Counted from the stretch's first letter, positions 1 to 8,594 are shown. The stretch: 64,000 bases of DNA from Nocardioides potassii (GCF_021648885.1 NZ_JAKJHZ010000005.1:434001-498000); one strand, 5' to 3'. Notes: generated by a model not told the origin, from the letters alone. Translations and numbers: made by a program.

Positions 1-1819
1 CGGTGGTCTCGAAGATCCCCTTCGTGACGAGGACGTTGCCGCCCGGGTAGGTGGCGTGCACCCGGTAGGTGGCAGCGGCCGGGTCGGGCTCCCACGTCAG
101 CGCGGGCGGACCGTCGAACTGCGCGCTCGGGGACGGCGTCAGCGGTGTCAGGACCGGGACCCCCGACGGTGCGGGCTGGTTGCCGGTGAGGATGAAGGTC
201 CGCTGGGGAGCCAGGGAGGTCGTGCCCTCGGCGGTCTCGGCGTACACCGACCAGGTGTAGGGGTTGTTGGCGGTCGGGAATCGCTGGAACCCCTTCGGGG
301 TGTAGGACGTGGCATACGTGGTGGCCGAGTCGACCAGGTTGCCGAGGCCGTTCGTGACGCGCACGGTGTAGGTGAGCGCACCCGGTGCAGGGTCCCAGCT
401 GAGGGCAGGGACGTCGACGGTCGCACCGTTGGCGGGCGACAGGTTGTTCATCGACAGGCCGGTGTAGTCGAAGCTGTAGGTGGGGGACCAGAGGCCCTGG
501 ACGCCCGGGAGGTCGCCGCCGCCCGGCTTCTCGTAGGGCCGGTCCAGCGGCCGGACGCGCCAGTAGTTGGTCACGCCGGGCTTGGGGTCGCAGTCCTCGT
601 TGATCCGGTTGGGCAGGACGTTGACCAGGTCGGTGTCGTTGATGGCGAACAGTCCCGGCGTGTAGGTCGTCTGGGCCACGCGGCACGAGTTGTAGGTCTT
701 GGGGGAGAAGTTCTCGTCCGTGCCCACCCAGATCTCGTACTCGGACGCGTTGGTGACCGGCTTCCAGTCGAAGTAGAGCGGGTCCGGCACATCGGGGGCG
801 CCGTTCGCGGGGTAGATCAGCTCGGGCGACTTCTCGTACTGGCGGTTGAAGTCCACCTGCGAGCGCGCCCATCCCGAGGAGTTCCCCGCGGTGTCGACCG
901 CGCGCACCCGCCAGTAGTAGCCGTTGTTGTCGTAGGTGATGGGCGGCGAGAACCGGGTGCCCAGGACACGCTTCTGCGCTCCGGTCCGGTCCTCCACGAT
1001 CGATCCCGCCGTGAAGTCGATGTTCGTGGCGACCTGCAGCTCGTAGCCGACCGCACCGGGGACCTTGTCCCAGTCGAGGACGACGTCGATCACGTCAGCC
1101 GAGATGTTGGGCTGGGGACCCAGCGGGCCGGTGATCGTGGGCGTCTCCAGCGGGTCGATCCAGAAGCTCGAGCTGTTGCTGGGCTGGGACACGACGCCGG
1201 GGCCCTTGGTCGCGATGACGCGCCAGAACCAGTCACCCAGCGACAGGGGCTGGCTCACGACCAGCGAGGTCGTCTCCGTGGTGAACGGTGCGAGCCGGTT
1301 GACGAAGTCGGGGTCGCTCGCGACCTCGACGGTGTACGACGTCGCTCCCGGCGACGGCGTCCACGACAGCAGCGGAGGGTCGTTCGGCTGCTGGAGGTGT
1401 GCTCCGTCGACCGGGCTCGACGGGATCGGCACCGTGACCTGCGGCGGGTCGAACGGCAGGCCGGTGACCCAGTCAGACTTCTCGGCGCCGGTCGCGGCGC
1501 GCACGCGCCAGTAGTTCGTGGTCGTCTGCAGCGCGACCTCCGGGACGTACACGGAGTTCACGGTGGTGACGTTCACCTCGGGCGAGCTGAAGTCGAGGTT
1601 GTTGTCGACCTGGACGTCGTAGCGGTCTGCCCCGGCCGACTGGTTCCAGTTGAACTTCGTCGTCAGCGACGACGGCTGGGCGACGTTGAGGCCCGTGGGT
1701 CCCGCCGGCGGGACTGCGGAGGCCGGGGACACGGGACCCAGGGTGGCGACGGCGACGCCGATGGCCAGCGCCGCGGTGGCGCGGGCACCGGCCCTCGGCA
1801 GACCTGCTTGGTTCAACAT
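1..1819 (-). CDS. Secreted fibronectin-III-like repeat protein (3' end beyond window)
   Basis: The frame is open from an ATG at 1819 to the left edge, giving at least 606 residues with no stop. GGGGAG lies 8 bases before the ATG. The N-terminus is a classic signal peptide: Arg-containing start, a hydrophobic Ala/Val/Leu stretch, and a likely cut after Ala-Ser-Ala near residue 35. The rest is a chain of beta-sandwich-like repeats of about 90-110 residues. Several contain a core such as YWRVRA or WRVIA, and Pro-rich junctions precede new repeats (for example PANGAPDVP, PANGATVDVP). This fits extracellular fibronectin type III-like domains used in adhesion or as spacers. No catalytic domain is visible in the part shown. 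Its upstream region carries the same 16-bp palindrome as the Tad pilus genes, suggesting co-regulation (inference). Confidence 0.8.
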   Translation of the reverse strand, partial: MLNQAGLPRAGARATAALAIGVAVATLGPVSPASAVPPAGPTGLNVAQPSSLTTKFNWNQSAGADRYDVQVDNNLDFSSPEVNVTTVNSVYVPEVALQTTTNYWRVRAATGAEKSDWVTGLPFDPPQVTVPIPSSPVDGAHLQQPNDPPLLSWTPSPGATSYTVEVASDPDFVNRLAPFTTETTSLVVSQPLSLGDWFWRVIATKGPGVVSQPSNSSSFWIDPLETPTITGPLGPQPNISADVIDVVLDWDKVPGAVGYELQVATNIDFTAGSIVEDRTGAQKRVLGTRFSPPITYDNNGYYWRVRAVDTAGNSSGWARSQVDFNRQYEKSPELIYPANGAPDVPDPLYFDWKPVTNASEYEIWVGTDENFSPKTYNSCRVAQTTYTPGLFAINDTDLVNVLPNRINEDCDPKPGVTNYWRVRPLDRPYEKPGGGDLPGVQGLWSPTYSFDYTGLSMNNLSPANGATVDVPALSWDPAPGALTYTVRVTNGLGNLVDSATTYATSYTPKGFQRFPTANNPYTWSVYAETAEGTTSLAPQRTFILTGNQPAPSGVPVLTPLTPSPSAQFDGPPALTWEPDPAAATYRVHATYPGGNVLVTKGIFETT

Positions 1820-1902
1820 CCCGAAAACTCCCCGTCGTTGGGCGACTCAGACCGCTCCACGCTAGGTCTCGGCGTAGCGCGCCGCTGGAGAATGACCCGG
1901 GG

Positions 1903-1918
1903 TAGTCACAAGTGACTA
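1903..1918. promoter_or_regulatory. Tad-regulon operator candidate, site A (perfect 7-2-7 palindrome)
   Basis: The sequence TAGTCACAAGTGACTA is a perfect inverted repeat of 7-base arms with a 2-base spacer. It lies 84 bases upstream of the fibronectin-like gene at 1819 and 61 bases before the divergent gene at 1980. Related 16-mers lie at 9480, 18327 and 23564, each upstream of a Tad pilus gene. The layout resembles NarL-family regulator sites. Operator function is inferred. Confidence 0.6.
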
Positions 1919-1979
1919 GGAGGGTCCGTCCGATCGGTCAGCGGACACCGGGAGCCGACCGTGGCGCTACCGTGACCCC

Positions 1980-2258
1980 ATGATCACCGCCATCGTCTTC
2001 GTGAAGGCCGACGTCGCGAGCATCCCGGAGGTCGCCGAGGCCATCGCCTCCCTCGACGGGGTGAGCGAGGTCTACTCGGTGACCGGCCAGATCGACCTGA
2101 TCGCACTCGTGCGAGTCCGCCAGCACGAGGACGTCGCCACGGTCGTGGCCGACCGGCTCAACAAGGTCCCCGGGGTCACCGAGACCGAGACCCACATCGC
2201 CTTCCGGACCTACTCGCAGCACGACCTGGAGTCCGCGTTCAGCATCGGGCTCGACTGA
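1980..2258 (+). CDS. Stand-alone Lrp/AsnC-type ligand-binding (RAM) domain protein
   Basis: This 92-residue protein is a complete alpha-beta RAM domain of the kind found at the C-terminus of Lrp/AsnC regulators, without the helix-turn-helix half. It begins MITAIVFVKAD, has a central GVSEVYSVTGQIDLIALV segment and ends with TETHIAFRTYSQHDLE, all typical of the ferredoxin-like fold. Stand-alone RAM proteins assemble into rings and bind amino acids or similar effectors, but have no DNA-binding domain of their own. It is convergent with the nuclease gene that ends at 2263, leaving only 4 bases between the stops. Effector and partner cannot be told from the sequence. Confidence 0.85.
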   Translation: MITAIVFVKADVASIPEVAEAIASLDGVSEVYSVTGQIDLIALVRVRQHEDVATVVADRLNKVPGVTETETHIAFRTYSQHDLESAFSIGLD

Positions 2259-2262
2259 CTGT

Positions 2263-4053
2263 TCAGCGCGCCGGCCGGTGCACCGGTGAGGGCAGGCGCT
2301 TCTCGTCGAACGGGACCAGCGAGAGCCGTGACTGGTGGGCCGCGTCGTAGACCGCGAGATGGCGTGCCGCGCCACCCAGCGGACAGGTCCACTCTCCCTC
2401 GACGTCGACCAGCCGCACCCCGGGTGACTCGAGCCACCGGAGGATCTTCTCCGACTCCTCGGCAGTCGCCGCCGGCACGGGGCCGGGCGCGCCTCCGACG
2501 GTCTCCGCGCTGGCTCGGAGCTCGCGGACGTACTGGTGGGCGTCGCTGCCCGGCGGGATCACCCCGGCCGCAGCGAGCCGGCCGTGTCGTACGACGTGCA
2601 CCGCCCACCGGCCGTCGTCCTCCCGACGCGCGGCGATGATCTCGCCGCAGCGGGCAAGTGCCGACAACCGCTGGGTGCGTGCCGCGGCCCGGACGAACGT
2701 GGCCAGCCGGTCGCGATGGACGCCGGCCTCCTCGAACCGCTCGCGATCGGCGAGGGTGGTCATCCGCTGGTTGATCGCCTCGACGACCTCGTGCGGGCTG
2801 CGGATCAGCGTGTCCCGCAGTTGGCGCACCACGGCGCCGTAGGTCGCGGCGTCGACCGAGCCGTCGCACGGGGACAGGCAACGACCCATCTCCGCCAGGA
2901 CGCAGGACGACCCCGACGGGACCACCGGGAGCCGCCCGCTGCACTGGCGGACGGGGAACGTCTCGTGGAGCGCGGCCAGGCACTTCTCGGCCGCCTTGCG
3001 CGAGGAGAAGGGGCCCAGGTAGTCGGCGTCGTCGTCGAGCACCGTGCGGACGAGGGAGAGGCGCGGCCAGGCCTCGCGGGTGAGCTTGAGGAAGTGGACC
3101 TTCTCGGGGAACCGGGACCGACGGTTGTAGCGCGGCTTGTGCTCGGCGATCAGGCGCAGCTCGCGCACCTCCGCCTCGAGCGGGGTGGCGCACTCGATGC
3201 CCGTGACCGACGATGCGACGCCGACCATCTCGCCCATCCGGCTGCGGGTCTCGGACGCGGTGAAGTAGGTGCGCACGCGGGTGCGGAGGTCGCGCGACGT
3301 GCCGACGTAGAGCACCCGGGAGCGGTCGTCCCGGAAGAGGTACACGCCCGGGGCGTGGGGGAGACCCTCGGCGAGGTGGCGCTTGCGCCGCTGCGCGGTG
3401 CTCACCCGTGAGGAGAAGGTCTGGAGCTCCTCGAGCGTGTGCACGCCGAGGCCGCCGAGCCGTTCCATGAGGCCGTGGAGGACGTCGACGGTCGCCTGCG
3501 CGTCGGCGAGCGCCCGGTGGTTGGGGGTGGTCGAGGCGTTGAACACCTTGGCGAGCGACGACAGCTTGCAGTTGGGGGCGTCGTCGCGGGTGATCACCCG
3601 GCGTGCCAGCTTGGCGGTGTCGAGGACCTCGAACCTCGGCCACGGCCGTCCCTGCTCACGGGCGAAGTGCTGGAGGAAGCCGACGTCGAACGGAGCGTTG
3701 TGGGCCACGAGGACGCAGCCCGCGGCGAACTCCAGGAAGGCCGGCAGCGCCGACTCGATCGGTGGGGCGTCGTGGACCATCGAGTTGGTGATGCCCGTCA
3801 GGACGGCGATGAAGGCGGGAATCTCGGTGTGCGGGTTGACCAGGGTCTGGAACTCGCCGAGCACCTCGCCGCCGCGGACCTTCACCGCACCGATCTCGGT
3901 GATCATCGACCCGCCCTGGGCCGAGCCGCCCGTGGTCTCGAGGTCGACCACGCAGAAGGTGAGGTCGCGCAAGGGGCGTCCGAGCTCGTCGAAGCTCCGC
4001 TGCGCCTCCCAGCGCGAGGTCTCCCGCGCCGGTCGGTGGGCAGTCGTGCTCAT
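2263..4053 (-). CDS. DEDD 3'-5' exonuclease fused to GIY-YIG (UvrC/Cho-like) nuclease
   Basis: The 596-residue protein has two nuclease modules. Residues about 30-200 are a DnaQ/epsilon-type exonuclease: the first acidic motif DLET is at residues 37-40, with later NAPFD and a closing HRALADAQ motif. Residues about 225-310 are a GIY-YIG domain (APGVYLFRDD, then LYVGTSRDLRTRV) like the N-terminal half of UvrC. The C-terminal part resembles the UvrC/Cho region with conserved Cys (QCSGRLP, CLSPCDG). The family is widespread in actinobacteria and includes M. tuberculosis Rv2191. It is presumed to act in DNA repair by incising and trimming damaged strands, though its exact role is little studied. 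Confidence 0.92.
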   Translation of the reverse strand: MSTTAHRPARETSRWEAQRSFDELGRPLRDLTFCVVDLETTGGSAQGGSMITEIGAVKVRGGEVLGEFQTLVNPHTEIPAFIAVLTGITNSMVHDAPPIESALPAFLEFAAGCVLVAHNAPFDVGFLQHFAREQGRPWPRFEVLDTAKLARRVITRDDAPNCKLSSLAKVFNASTTPNHRALADAQATVDVLHGLMERLGGLGVHTLEELQTFSSRVSTAQRRKRHLAEGLPHAPGVYLFRDDRSRVLYVGTSRDLRTRVRTYFTASETRSRMGEMVGVASSVTGIECATPLEAEVRELRLIAEHKPRYNRRSRFPEKVHFLKLTREAWPRLSLVRTVLDDDADYLGPFSSRKAAEKCLAALHETFPVRQCSGRLPVVPSGSSCVLAEMGRCLSPCDGSVDAATYGAVVRQLRDTLIRSPHEVVEAINQRMTTLADRERFEEAGVHRDRLATFVRAAARTQRLSALARCGEIIAARREDDGRWAVHVVRHGRLAAAGVIPPGSDAHQYVRELRASAETVGGAPGPVPAATAEESEKILRWLESPGVRLVDVEGEWTCPLGGAARHLAVYDAAHQSRLSLVPFDEKRLPSPVHRPAR

Positions 4054-4158
4054 GTCGGACGACGCTAGACGTGGGATCCGACAATGGGCCGCAGGGCGCG
4101 CGCACTACGCTGGCCCGCGCCCGACAGTCACGCACGACCCGATCACCAGGAGCCCTCC

Positions 4159-4446
4159 GTGACAGACCCGACCTCCGACCTGCGCGTCCCCGGTGAGGGC
4201 GAGCGGTGGCGCTGCGCCGGCTGCGGCAACCTGACGCGCTTCGACGTCACCCGCACCCGGCGTACGACGGACTACTGGCACGTGGACCTGGCGGGCGAGC
4301 CGCGGGTCGAGGAGCAGACCGTCCTCGCCGAGTCGCTGGAGTCCGTGTCCTGCCGGTGGTGCGGACGTTCCGACGCGATCGAGGTCGTCGACCGCGCGGA
4401 CGCCGACGCGGGTTCCGATCCAGCGGCCGACCAGGCCACCGGGTGA
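4159..4446 (+). CDS. Small zinc-ribbon protein
   Basis: A GTG at 4159 preceded by CAGGAG gives a 95-residue protein; the frame is open further upstream, but this start has the only good ribosome site. It contains two CxxC pairs, CAGC near residue 19 and CRWC near residue 66, which would form one zinc ribbon. A basic segment and a RTTDYWHVDLAG stretch lie between them, and the tail is acidic and Ala-rich. Small zinc-ribbon proteins of this kind are common in actinobacteria and have no assigned function. The gene ends 10 bases before the NYN-domain gene, so the two are probably co-transcribed. Confidence 0.75.
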   Translation: MTDPTSDLRVPGEGERWRCAGCGNLTRFDVTRTRRTTDYWHVDLAGEPRVEEQTVLAESLESVSCRWCGRSDAIEVVDRADADAGSDPAADQATG

Positions 4447-4456
4447 CGAGAGGCAC

Positions 4457-5692
4457 GTGAGCGACCCGTCCGCCCCTCCCGAGCGCATCCGCCTGCGGGT
4501 GGTCGCGCTCGTGTCGGCGGTGCTGCCCTCGGTCGTGCCGGTCCCGCCACCGCTGCGCAAGGTGGCGGGGTTCGCGCCGGCCCGCCGCGCTCGGCTCGGC
4601 GGCAGCCTGATCTGGGACGCGCTCGCCGACGACGAGTTCCGGCGCCACGCCGGCGTCCAGGTCGCGGCGATCCCCGGAACGGACGACCCGCTCGAGGAGG
4701 CGGCTCGCGCGTGGCTGTCACGCGACGACGGCTGGCAGGCGCGCGTCGACGCGGTCGCCGCGACGCTGACGACCGACGACACGCGTGAGGAGGAAGGGCG
4801 CGCCGAGCTCGGCCGCCTCTCGGCGCAGGTGGCCGCCCTGCAGGCGGAGCTGGCGAGGGTCCGGTCGGACCATCGTCGCGAGCTCGACGGCGTGGCTGCC
4901 GACCACAAGGTGCTGCGTCAGCGGCTCGGCGAGGCGCGCAGCGCACTGCGTACCGCCGAAACGGAACGCGACGCAGCGCTCGCTGCCCGTGACGAAGCGC
5001 TCGCAGCGGCGGAGTCGGCCACGCGGACGGCCGAGGCGGACGTGCGCCGTCTGCGCGTGCAGCTCGACGAGGCCGAGTCCGCGCTGGCCGCCCAGCGGCG
5101 CGACGCCCGGTCCGACCGCGACGCGGCCACGGTCCGGGCACGGCTCCTGCTCGACGCCGTCGTCGATGCGGCCACGGGCCTGCGTCGCGAGCTCGGACTG
5201 CCGGCGGTGGAGGGCGTCCCCGGCGACTCGGTCGAGGCAGGCCTGGCCGGTGCGGCTCCGCCGTCCACGAGCGCACCCGCCACGCCGGCAGTGCTCGACC
5301 AGCTGCTCGCCCTCCCGCGCGCCCGTCTGATCGTCGACGGCTACAACGTCACGAAGGCCACCTGGCCGACGGCCAGCCTCGAGGCGCAGCGCAGCCGGCT
5401 CGTCGCCGCGCTCGGACCCCTCGTTGCCAGGTCCGGCGCCGAGACCACCGTGGTGTTCGACGCTGCCGAGTCGACCGCCCGTACCGTGATGCCCGCACCG
5501 CGCGGTGTGCGGGTCGTCTTCAGCCCCGCCGGGGTGATCGCGGACGACGTGATCCGCCAGCTCGTCGCCGCCGAGCCACGCGGCCGTGTCGTCGTCGTGG
5601 TGAGCGGCGACCAGGCCGTGGCGCGCGACGTGGTCCGAGCCGGTGCGCGGGCCGTGCCGGCGGCTGCACTCGTCGGGCTCGTCACGGGCTGA
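4457..5692 (+). CDS. NYN-domain (YacP-like) putative RNA-processing nuclease
   Basis: The 411-residue protein starts at a GTG. Residues about 110-240 are an Ala/Arg/Glu-rich coiled coil. From about residue 290 there is a PIN-like NYN domain: ARLIVDGYNVTKATWP carries the first Asp and Asn, TTVVFDAA a second acidic site, and RVVVVVSGDQAV a third. NYN/YacP proteins are related to the ribosome-associated RNase Rae1 and are predicted to cut RNA. The acidic residues visible are consistent with an active enzyme. The N-terminal 100 residues are conserved among actinobacterial relatives and have no named domain. It follows the zinc-ribbon gene closely. Confidence 0.85.
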   Translation: MSDPSAPPERIRLRVVALVSAVLPSVVPVPPPLRKVAGFAPARRARLGGSLIWDALADDEFRRHAGVQVAAIPGTDDPLEEAARAWLSRDDGWQARVDAVAATLTTDDTREEEGRAELGRLSAQVAALQAELARVRSDHRRELDGVAADHKVLRQRLGEARSALRTAETERDAALAARDEALAAAESATRTAEADVRRLRVQLDEAESALAAQRRDARSDRDAATVRARLLLDAVVDAATGLRRELGLPAVEGVPGDSVEAGLAGAAPPSTSAPATPAVLDQLLALPRARLIVDGYNVTKATWPTASLEAQRSRLVAALGPLVARSGAETTVVFDAAESTARTVMPAPRGVRVVFSPAGVIADDVIRQLVAAEPRGRVVVVVSGDQAVARDVVRAGARAVPAAALVGLVTG

Positions 5693-5753
5693 CCCGCGCC
5701 GCCCGACACGCCGGTCGGGGGACGCTGTCGGTGGGCCCTGTCACCGTCAGGGC

Positions 5754-5960
5754 ATGACGACACGGATCGACTGCGACACCTGCGTGGTGCGCGGGCTGCA
5801 CTGCCACGACTGCGTGGTGACGGTGCTGCTCGGCCCGCCTCCCGAGCTCACCATCGACGACGACGAGATGGTCGCCCTCGACGTGCTGGCGAGCGGTGGA
5901 CTGGTCCCACCCCTGCGGCTCGTGGAGCCGATCCCGGGACCGGTCATCGAGTCCGCGTGA
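5754..5960 (+). CDS. Small CxxC-x6-CxxC protein upstream of riboswitch
   Basis: An ATG at 5754, following a weak CAGGG ribosome site, encodes 68 residues. The N-terminal third reads CDTCVVRGLHCHDC, two CxxC pairs six residues apart, suited to binding zinc or a metal cluster. The remainder is acidic and Pro-rich. I recognise this as a short protein found in many actinobacteria near the NlpC/P60 gene, but no function is known to me. It is 61 bases after the NYN gene and is followed by about 290 non-coding bases that hold a riboswitch. Confidence 0.7.
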   Translation: MTTRIDCDTCVVRGLHCHDCVVTVLLGPPPELTIDDDEMVALDVLASGGLVPPLRLVEPIPGPVIESA

Positions 5961-6065
5961 GACACGCCCCGAGAAGTTCGCCCGAAGATTGGCGGGGCTT
6001 CCGGATGCGGTCTACTCTGTGGGCTGGCTTCCGTGGAAGTGGGTCACCCGGCCCGCGCGGAGGTC

Positions 6066-6228
6066 GCGCCGAGTCGTCGTCCGCACCCCCGCACCACCGT
6101 GGGCGACGAGCCGGGGAACCAACCTTCCCCCTGGGGTGAATCCCCTGTGAGACGTACCGCGCGAGCGGTGCGAGGAGCAGGGGTAGGCAACGTCGTGCCG
6201 AACCCGTCAGCTCACCTGGTAGGCGTAC
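6066..6228 (+). promoter_or_regulatory. c-di-AMP riboswitch (ydaO/yuaA leader type)
   Basis: The gap between 5960 and 6254 contains the conserved blocks of the ydaO-yuaA motif in order: GAGCCGGGGAACCAA at 6108-6122, GGGGTGAATC at 6133-6142, GCCGAACCCGTCAGCTCACC at 6197-6216 and GGTAGGC at 6218-6224. A variable hairpin (gcgcgagcggtgcgag region) lies in the middle. In actinobacteria this riboswitch usually precedes cell-wall hydrolase genes and turns them off when c-di-AMP is high. Here it lies directly before the NlpC/P60 gene, whose GAGGAG ribosome site is at 6237. The outer ends of the element are approximate. Confidence 0.92.
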
Positions 6229-6253
6229 GACACCCCGAGGAGTTCCCCCGCTC

Positions 6254-7243
6254 GTGGCTCACCCCCGCAAGCGTGTCGGCGCGACCGCTCTTGGTCTTGC
6301 AGCAATCGCCGCCATCGCATTCGTGCCTGCTACCCCCGCCCAGGCCGACCCCTCCATCAAGGACGTCAAGGCTCGCGTCGACCGGCTCTACCACGAGGCC
6401 GAGGCCGCCCAGGAGCGTCTCCACGACGCCCAGATCGACCTCGCCGACCTCCGCCGCGATCTCGCCGGCCTGAAGGCCGACCAGGCCCGTCAGGACGAGC
6501 GCCTCGACGAGGTCCGCGACCAGGTGTCGGACGCCGTCGTGCGCCAGCTCGAGGGTGAGGGCATCTCCACCGTCGGCCAGGTCGTCGTGTCCGACGACCC
6601 CGGCGCCTTCCTCGACACGCTCTCGACGATGTCGTCGTTCAACGACCTGCAGGCGTCCCTGCTCTCCGACTATGACACGCAGCTCCAGGCGCTCGAGATC
6701 CGGCGCGAGGCGACCGACTCCCGCACCAAGGAGATCGCCGAGCTCACCGAGCAGCTCAGCACCGAGAAGGAGACGGTCGACGACAAGCTGGCCGAGGCCA
6801 AGAGCCTGCTCTCCGACCTCGAGGCCGAGGAGCGCGAGCGCCTGCTCGCCTCGCGCAGCGGCGTCACGCGCATGCCGTCCTCCGTCCCCGCGTCCGGCCG
6901 CGCGGCGGCCGCCGTCGCCTATGCGATGGCCCAGGTCGGTGACGCCTACGTCTACGGCGCCATGGGCGAGAACGCGTTCGACTGCAGCGGCCTCACGATG
7001 CGCGCGTGGGCCCAGGCCGGCGTATCCCTGCCGCACTCCTCGAGCGCCCAGTACGGGTCCGGCCCGCACGTCGCCGCGAGCGACCTGCAGCCCGGCGACC
7101 TGGTGTTCTACTACAGCCCGATCAGCCACGTCGGCATGTACATCGGCAACGGCATGATCGTCCACGCCGCCAATCCCGGCACGGGCGTGACGGTCTCGGG
7201 CCTCTACTCGATGCCCTACGTCGGCGCGGTCCGCCCTGGCTGA
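6254..7243 (+). CDS. Secreted NlpC/P60 peptidoglycan endopeptidase
   Basis: A GTG start after GAGGAG gives 329 residues. The first 31 are a signal peptide ending Ala-Gln-Ala. Residues about 35-205 are a long coiled coil (heptad-rich, Glu/Leu/Ala), as in RipA-like proteins. The C-terminal NlpC/P60 domain starts near residue 215. Its catalytic Cys is Cys244 in FDCSGL, the His is His292 in ISHVGMYIG, and the third polar residue is His304 in IVHAANP. The enzyme should cut D-Glu to diamino-acid bonds in peptidoglycan stem peptides during growth or septum splitting. The coiled coil may occlude or position the domain. The riboswitch upstream implies control by c-di-AMP. It matches the family and position of Rv2190c. 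Confidence 0.93.
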   Translation: MAHPRKRVGATALGLAAIAAIAFVPATPAQADPSIKDVKARVDRLYHEAEAAQERLHDAQIDLADLRRDLAGLKADQARQDERLDEVRDQVSDAVVRQLEGEGISTVGQVVVSDDPGAFLDTLSTMSSFNDLQASLLSDYDTQLQALEIRREATDSRTKEIAELTEQLSTEKETVDDKLAEAKSLLSDLEAEERERLLASRSGVTRMPSSVPASGRAAAAVAYAMAQVGDAYVYGAMGENAFDCSGLTMRAWAQAGVSLPHSSSAQYGSGPHVAASDLQPGDLVFYYSPISHVGMYIGNGMIVHAANPGTGVTVSGLYSMPYVGAVRPG

Positions 7244-7301
7244 CCAGCAGGTCGCGAAGGCCGGTCGTCCACGTCTGTGGGCGGCCGGCCTTTGTCTGTT
7301 C

Positions 7302-8486
7302 GTGGCGGTCGTCGTGGCAGCGGTGCTGGTCGTCCAGCGCGGGGACCGCCACGACGTCGACCCACGCCCCGTCGACGTCCCCAGGGCCAGTCCTGCCGAC
7401 GCGGCATCCACGTTGGACGCGTTGGTGGCCGGGATCGACGCCCGGGACGCCACTGCGCTGGCGGACCTGGCCACACCGGGGGATGCCGCTGCCGCGGACG
7501 TGCTGAGGGGCATCGCGGCCACGGCTGGATCCGTCCAGCTGGAGGACGTGTCGGTCCGGTACGTCGACCAGGCGGGTGCGGTCGCCGAGGACGGGACGTG
7601 GTCGGCGGTCGCCGAGGTCGCGTGGAGCGTGGCCGGCGACGCGGTGCCCTCGCGGGCCGACGTGGTGGTCCGGTTCGCGCCCCGGGGCGACGGCCGCCTT
7701 GCCATCGCCGGCTTCGGCGGGGGCGACACCGCGCGGCTGCCCCTCTGGCTGCGGGGCGAGCTCTCCGTCGCTCGCGCCCCCGGGGTGCTGGTCATGGCGG
7801 ACGGACCCCAAGCCGAGGCCGACGCCGTCGCGGTCCGCGTGACACGGGGGAGGAGCGTCGTGAGGCAGGTCCTGCCGGGCTGGCGGTCGCCGGTCGTCGT
7901 CGAGGTGCCCGCGAGTGCGGCTGACCTCGACGAGACACTCGGGGCGACGCCGGGCACCTATGCAGGGATCGCGGCCGTCACGGCCACGGCGGGCACGTCG
8001 GACACCGTCGACGCGCCGGTGCACGTCTTCGTGAACCCGCAGGTCAGCGGCGGGCTGCGTCCCGCCGGCGCCCAGGTGGTGATGAGCCACGAGCTGGTGC
8101 ACGTGGCGACCGATGCCGTCCACCGGCCGGTCGAGCCGTGGCTCTCGGAGGGGTTCGCGGACTACGTCGCGCTCCGGGACACGCGGCTGCCGGACCGCAC
8201 GACGTCGGGGCGGGCGATCGCGGCTGTCCGTGCCGCCGGCCTGCCACAGGAGCTGCCCGGCGCGGCGGACTTCGACACGCGTGCCCAGCAGCTCCAGGCG
8301 CGGTACGAGGAAGCGTGGCTGGCCTGCCGGGTGATAGCCGAGCGGGTGGGGGAGCAAGGACTGCTGTCGGTGTACGACGATGCGCGCTCGGGGCGCCCGC
8401 TGGATGAGGCGCTGGCCCAAGCGGGTCTCTCGCAGCAGGACCTGGTGCGGTTGTGGCGCGCGCGGCTCCAGCGGCTGGCGCGATGA
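7302..8486 (+). CDS. Membrane-anchored HExxH metallopeptidase (peptidase MA-like)
   Basis: From the GTG at 7302 the protein has 394 residues. A zinc-protease motif HELVH is at residues 263-267, followed by a gluzincin-type WLSEGFADY whose Glu would be the third zinc ligand. This places it with the MA clan. The region before it (about residues 45-240) resembles a NTF2-like or immunity-type secreted domain without a clear name. The GTG start would cut into the transmembrane helix: the frame stays open upstream with RPRLWAAGLCLFVAVVV. The only plausible upstream starts are non-canonical, such as CTG at 7236, which overlaps the end of the NlpC gene. Membrane anchoring with the protease outside the cell is likely. 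Confidence 0.82.
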   Translation: MAVVVAAVLVVQRGDRHDVDPRPVDVPRASPADAASTLDALVAGIDARDATALADLATPGDAAAADVLRGIAATAGSVQLEDVSVRYVDQAGAVAEDGTWSAVAEVAWSVAGDAVPSRADVVVRFAPRGDGRLAIAGFGGGDTARLPLWLRGELSVARAPGVLVMADGPQAEADAVAVRVTRGRSVVRQVLPGWRSPVVVEVPASAADLDETLGATPGTYAGIAAVTATAGTSDTVDAPVHVFVNPQVSGGLRPAGAQVVMSHELVHVATDAVHRPVEPWLSEGFADYVALRDTRLPDRTTSGRAIAAVRAAGLPQELPGAADFDTRAQQLQARYEEAWLACRVIAERVGEQGLLSVYDDARSGRPLDEALAQAGLSQQDLVRLWRARLQRLAR

Positions 8487-8507
8487 GCGGCGACGTGAGG
8501 CCCTCGG

Positions 8508-8551
8508 GAGATGACTGAAGGCGACCGGTCCCGGTCGCCTTCAGTCATCTC
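8508..8551. terminator. Long perfect hairpin between convergent genes
   Basis: Arms at 8508-8528 and 8531-8551 pair perfectly over 21 bases with a 2-base centre. The hairpin lies 22 bases after the peptidase stop and ahead of the 3' end of the minus-strand pilin genes, so it can serve as a two-way terminator. There is no T-run, which is usual in actinobacteria. Confidence 0.75.
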
Positions 8552-8594
8552 GGGTGGTGCGGTGTGCCGGTCGACGGACCCCACGTCGCCGACC

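Noticed and set aside
56..1915. 619-codon open frame on the plus strand
   Set aside because: It is the antisense of the fibronectin-like gene, with Arg/Gly/Val-rich composition and no domain. The minus frame has a signal peptide, repeats and a ribosome site.
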